Positions 7,650-9,445 of a stretch of 9,445 nt of DNA are shown here, piece by piece. The first letter of the stretch is position 1; every line of letters begins with the position of its first letter. Source of the stretch: Bacteroidota bacterium (GTDB lineage: Bacteria > Bacteroidota > Bacteroidia > Flavobacteriales > Flavobacteriaceae); contig JADFSQ010000041.1 of the NCBI GenBank assembly GCA_022560715.1, positions 1-9,445 on the forward strand, written 5' to 3'. The notes below the pieces were generated by a model. The model was not told the DNA's origin. It saw only the letters and a program-made list of their open reading frames with translations, and did no database searches. Position numbers and translations under genes: made by a program.

Positions 7650-8687
7650 ATGGAAAAAAAGGATTTACGAAAAGCGAAAAAACCGGAAAAGGAAGCAATG
7701 AGATTTTTGGCAATAACTATGTATCATAAAAACATAACACAAAAGGAGATTTCTTTAATTTTAGGAGTACGAGCTAACACAGTTTCTGATTGGGTTAAAT
7801 TATATAAACAGTTTGGTAATAAAGGATTAAAAGAGGTAAAAAGAGGTCGCAAAAAAGGTCATGGTAAGCTTCTTTCTTCTACGCAAGAATTGGAGGTTCA
7901 AAAAATGATAATTGATAAAATGCCAGACCAATTAAAACTACCCTACGCTTTATGGACACGAAAAGCAATCAGAGATTTAATCAAAAGAACATACAATATT
8001 AACATAGCTGTTAGGACAATGGGAGACTATTTAAAGAGTTGGGGTTTTACACCACAAAAACCTAAAAAGAAAGCATATGAACAAAATTCAAAATCCGTAA
8101 ATAAATGGTTAGAAGAGGAGTATCCAAAAATAAAGAGACAAGCTCAAAAAGAAAATGCAGAAATCCATTGGACTGACGAGACAGGTATTAAAAACACAAG
8201 TCAATATGGACGTTCTTATGCACCAAAAGGAAAAACTCCAGTCAAAGAAACACTAGCCAAAAGGTTGTCATTAAATATGATTTCTACGGTTACAAATCAA
8301 GGAAAAGTCAGATTTATGACTTATAAAGGAACTATGAATGCGCAAAGATTTATAATTTTCTTAAAAAGGCTTATCAAAGGAGCGAATAAGAAACTCTTTA
8401 TTATTTTAGATAATTTGAAAGTGCATCATAGTAAAATAGTTAAAAAATGGGAGGAAGAAAACAAAAATAAAATTGCTCTTTTTTATCTTCCTTCTTATTC
8501 TCCAGAATTAAATCCGGATGAGTATTTAAACAATGATTTAAAAAGCGGTATTGGATTAAAACAAACACCTAAAAATGAAAAACAAATGAAGAATAATGTT
8601 AAATCTCATATAATGTATTTACAAAAAAACCCAAAAAAAGTTGCACGTTTTTTTAATCATAAATCAATAAAATATGCTGCCGCTTAA
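7650..8687 (+). CDS. IS630-family transposase
   Basis: A 345-residue DDE transposase that should cut and move the nested element at TA sites. The N-terminal half holds a helix-turn-helix (ITQKEISLILGVRANTVSDWVKLY, about 29-52) and a winged-helix region (RKAIRDLIKRTYNINIAVRTMGDYLKSWGF). The catalytic core shows Asp176 in HWTDETGI, Asp254 in FIILDNLKVHHS and Glu291 in SPELNPDEYLNNDLK, all in normal context. ATG 7650 is chosen over the in-frame TTG at 7635, which overlaps the promoter box. Because that box is so close, the ATG at codon 17 (MRFLAITMYHKN) is a possible alternative start. The frame is intact and full length, so this element may still be active. No hairpin terminator is visible after the stop. 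Confidence 0.93.
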   Translation: MEKKDLRKAKKPEKEAMRFLAITMYHKNITQKEISLILGVRANTVSDWVKLYKQFGNKGLKEVKRGRKKGHGKLLSSTQELEVQKMIIDKMPDQLKLPYALWTRKAIRDLIKRTYNINIAVRTMGDYLKSWGFTPQKPKKKAYEQNSKSVNKWLEEEYPKIKRQAQKENAEIHWTDETGIKNTSQYGRSYAPKGKTPVKETLAKRLSLNMISTVTNQGKVRFMTYKGTMNAQRFIIFLKRLIKGANKKLFIILDNLKVHHSKIVKKWEEENKNKIALFYLPSYSPELNPDEYLNNDLKSGIGLKQTPKNEKQMKNNVKSHIMYLQKNPKKVARFFNHKSIKYAAA

Positions 8688-8692
8688 AATTA

Positions 8693-8714
8693 CGTTATTT
8701 AACCGCCAGATTAA
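8693..8714 (-). repeat. Right terminal inverted repeat of the IS630-like element
   Basis: Reverse-complemented it begins TTAATC and ends GCGGTTAAATAACG, against GTGGTAATATAACG at the left end (11 of 14 match in this inner part). It lies 5 bases after the transposase stop. Confidence 0.7.
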
Positions 8715-8716
8715 TA
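8715..8716. repeat. TA target-site duplication, right copy
   Basis: Partner of the TA at 7593-7594. Directly after it the remaining 14 bases of the outer IS (TTAAGGTTCGACTA) resume. Confidence 0.65.
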
Positions 8717-8730
8717 TTAAGGTTCGACTA
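8717..8730 (-). repeat. Right terminal inverted repeat of the IS1182-like element, outer fragment
   Basis: TTAAGGTTCGACTA is the outer part of the right end. Its inner continuation (GGTTA) lies at 7590-7594, on the far side of the nested IS. Together they mirror the left end at 6142-6160. Confidence 0.8.
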
Positions 8731-8731
8731 T

Positions 8732-9445
8732 GTATCCTTTGGAGATGGAGGTGGCGGAGGTTCTAGCGGTGTTAATAAATTTGGATTTGATGCAAATGGA
8801 AATAGCGACTATAGAATTGGAGTCTATGGAAACATAGATTTTGATAAAATAGTTGATGAAAATGTAGCTGCTGGAGCTGGATTCTATCAATCAGCATCAG
8901 TATCATATAAAGATATTAACTTTAACCAAGAGTATTCAGCTTCATTGGCTGCAAATAAACTTGTTAAAATAAAGGTATTCGCTTCAGAACTTGCAAATGC
9001 TGACTTTAAAGCTGTTAGATCTTTTAACATAAGTGCTTCCAACGCTATCAGTGCTATTGCATTACCACAGTTCACAACTTATGATGGAACTACTGTTACT
9101 GACAGAGATGCTGCATATGTAGGTTCAGATTATAGTTGTGGTCACGACCATCTGGGGATAGCTTACGTATGGGATTCTAATATTTTAAAGAGTTCGTCAG
9201 ATGAGGGTGCTACATGGTCTTCGGCGCTTATTACACATCCTTCAAATACTGTTGTCAATGATTCTATAAGTTTTAGTGGTTCAGTTTATTATATTCTTTC
9301 TTTAGGAGCTGGTTGTGTTAATAACGTAGAGCTTCGTAAGTTTGATGGTTCAATAGATATATTGGTGTATAAGTTTCCAGGAGTTAAAACTCACAGTACC
9401 GGAGGGAGGAACAATCGTTCGATGGCAGTAAGTCCAGGAGGTAAT
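8732..9445 (+). CDS. 5'-truncated unknown protein with Gly-rich stretch and Asp-box (runs off right edge)
   Basis: An open frame of 238 codons runs from the outer IS border to the window edge with no stop. It has no start codon near the border, and upstream it stays open into the IS DNA as far as 8663. The visible protein begins VSFGDGGGGGSSGVNKFGF. A soluble, beta-rich domain follows (YRIGVYGNIDFDKIVDENVAAGAGFYQSASVSYKD, paraphrased in parts by position 8812-8915). Near 9199-9222 lies SSDEGATW, a perfect Asp-box (SxDxGxTW) of the type found in sialidase-like beta-propellers. After it come strands with FSGSVYYILSLG and SMAVSPGGN. No family can be named with confidence: an extracellular or cell-surface propeller protein or a phage tail-type protein would both fit. 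GC looks higher than in the operon by eye. Its N-terminus was probably lost to the IS or lies elsewhere in the genome. Confidence 0.6.

Larger units (their letters stand above)
7595..8714 (+). mobile_element. IS630/Tc1-mariner-like insertion sequence nested in the right end of the outer IS
   Basis: About 1120 bp carrying one DDE transposase. The ends form an imperfect 22-bp inverted repeat (7595-7616 and 8693-8714; 16 of 22 match, both starting TTAA and sharing ATAACG at the inner end). TA flanks each side (7593-7594 and 8715-8716), the target duplication expected of this family. The bases outside, GGGGT on the left and TTAAGGTTCGACTA on the right, rejoin into a good terminal repeat of the outer IS, so insertion came after the outer IS existed. 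One ambiguity: TATTAAG occurs at both borders (7593-7599, 8715-8721), so a 7-bp duplication with slightly different ends is also possible. Confidence 0.85.
6142..8730 (+). mobile_element. IS1182/IS5-like insertion sequence, interrupted by an IS630-like element
   Basis: The left end reads TAGTCGAAACCTTACTAAC (6142-6160). The right end, reverse-complemented, reads TAGTCGAACCTTA (8718-8730), the same sequence with one A fewer. The single gene between them is a frameshifted IS1182-type transposase. The nested element plus one TA duplicate occupies 7595-8716; without it this IS is about 1467 bp, normal for the family. It has split the PhyH gene on its left and a different reading frame on its right. 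No target duplication is seen: TAAA lies before the left end and TGTA after the right end. Ends are placed from the inverted repeats and could be off by a base or two. Confidence 0.85.

Noticed and set aside
7593..8721. 7-bp target duplication TATTAAG for the nested IS
   Set aside because: It would leave asymmetric ends, while a TA duplication gives a symmetric 22-bp inverted repeat and agrees with IS630 behaviour. It is kept as a minor alternative.
8887..9075. Short minus-strand reading frame within the Asp-box fragment
   Set aside because: It lies opposite a long plus-strand frame with coherent protein features and shows no recognisable domain of its own.
1..9445. CRISPR arrays, tRNA or rRNA genes, riboswitches
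   Set aside because: No regularly spaced repeats, cloverleaf-like sequences or conserved RNA motifs were seen in reading the non-coding stretches, which are short here.

Overview
The window looks like chromosome of a marine-type member of the Bacteroidota, most likely Flavobacteriaceae. The evidence is low GC (roughly 30-33% by eye), a SusC-type TonB-dependent receptor, a LytS/LytTR two-component pair, Bacteroidota-style transposases, a TAnnTTTG-type promoter box and the general lack of Shine-Dalgarno sequences. Species cannot be assigned from the sequence alone.

Left part (1-6141): the 5' end of a susC-like receptor gene runs off the left edge on the minus strand. A 270-base AT-rich divergent intergenic region separates it from a tightly packed plus-strand operon. 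In order this encodes a membrane sensor histidine kinase (LytS/YehU type), a LytTR response regulator (ATGA overlap), a sodium:solute symporter, a membrane acyltransferase of the HGSNAT/NagX (DUF5009) type, and a phytanoyl-CoA dioxygenase (PhyH)-like 2-oxoglutarate oxygenase. Gaps are 2-10 bases or overlaps, so one transcript is likely. The context suggests a sensed, sodium-driven uptake and modification locus for a carbohydrate or related small molecule, next to an outer-membrane SusC importer. The substrate is not visible.

Middle (6142-8730): two insertion sequences, one inside the other. The outer one is IS1182/IS5-like (about 1467 bp once the insert is removed). It cuts the PhyH gene at codon 209, and its transposase carries a frameshift near 6480. 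An IS630/Tc1-mariner-like element (about 1120 bp, intact-looking DDE transposase, TA duplication) has inserted into the outer element's right terminal inverted repeat, exactly at the transposase stop codon. Removing it in silico rebuilds a right end that matches the left end well.

Right part (8731-9445): directly after the outer element's right end an open frame runs to the window edge without a start codon. It encodes a Gly-rich stretch followed by a domain with a perfect Asp-box (SSDEGATW). It is not the missing C-terminus of the PhyH protein, and no target duplication flanks the outer IS. The two sides of the element therefore do not derive from one simple insertion: this is an IS-mediated rearrangement junction, or an assembly join at a repeat.
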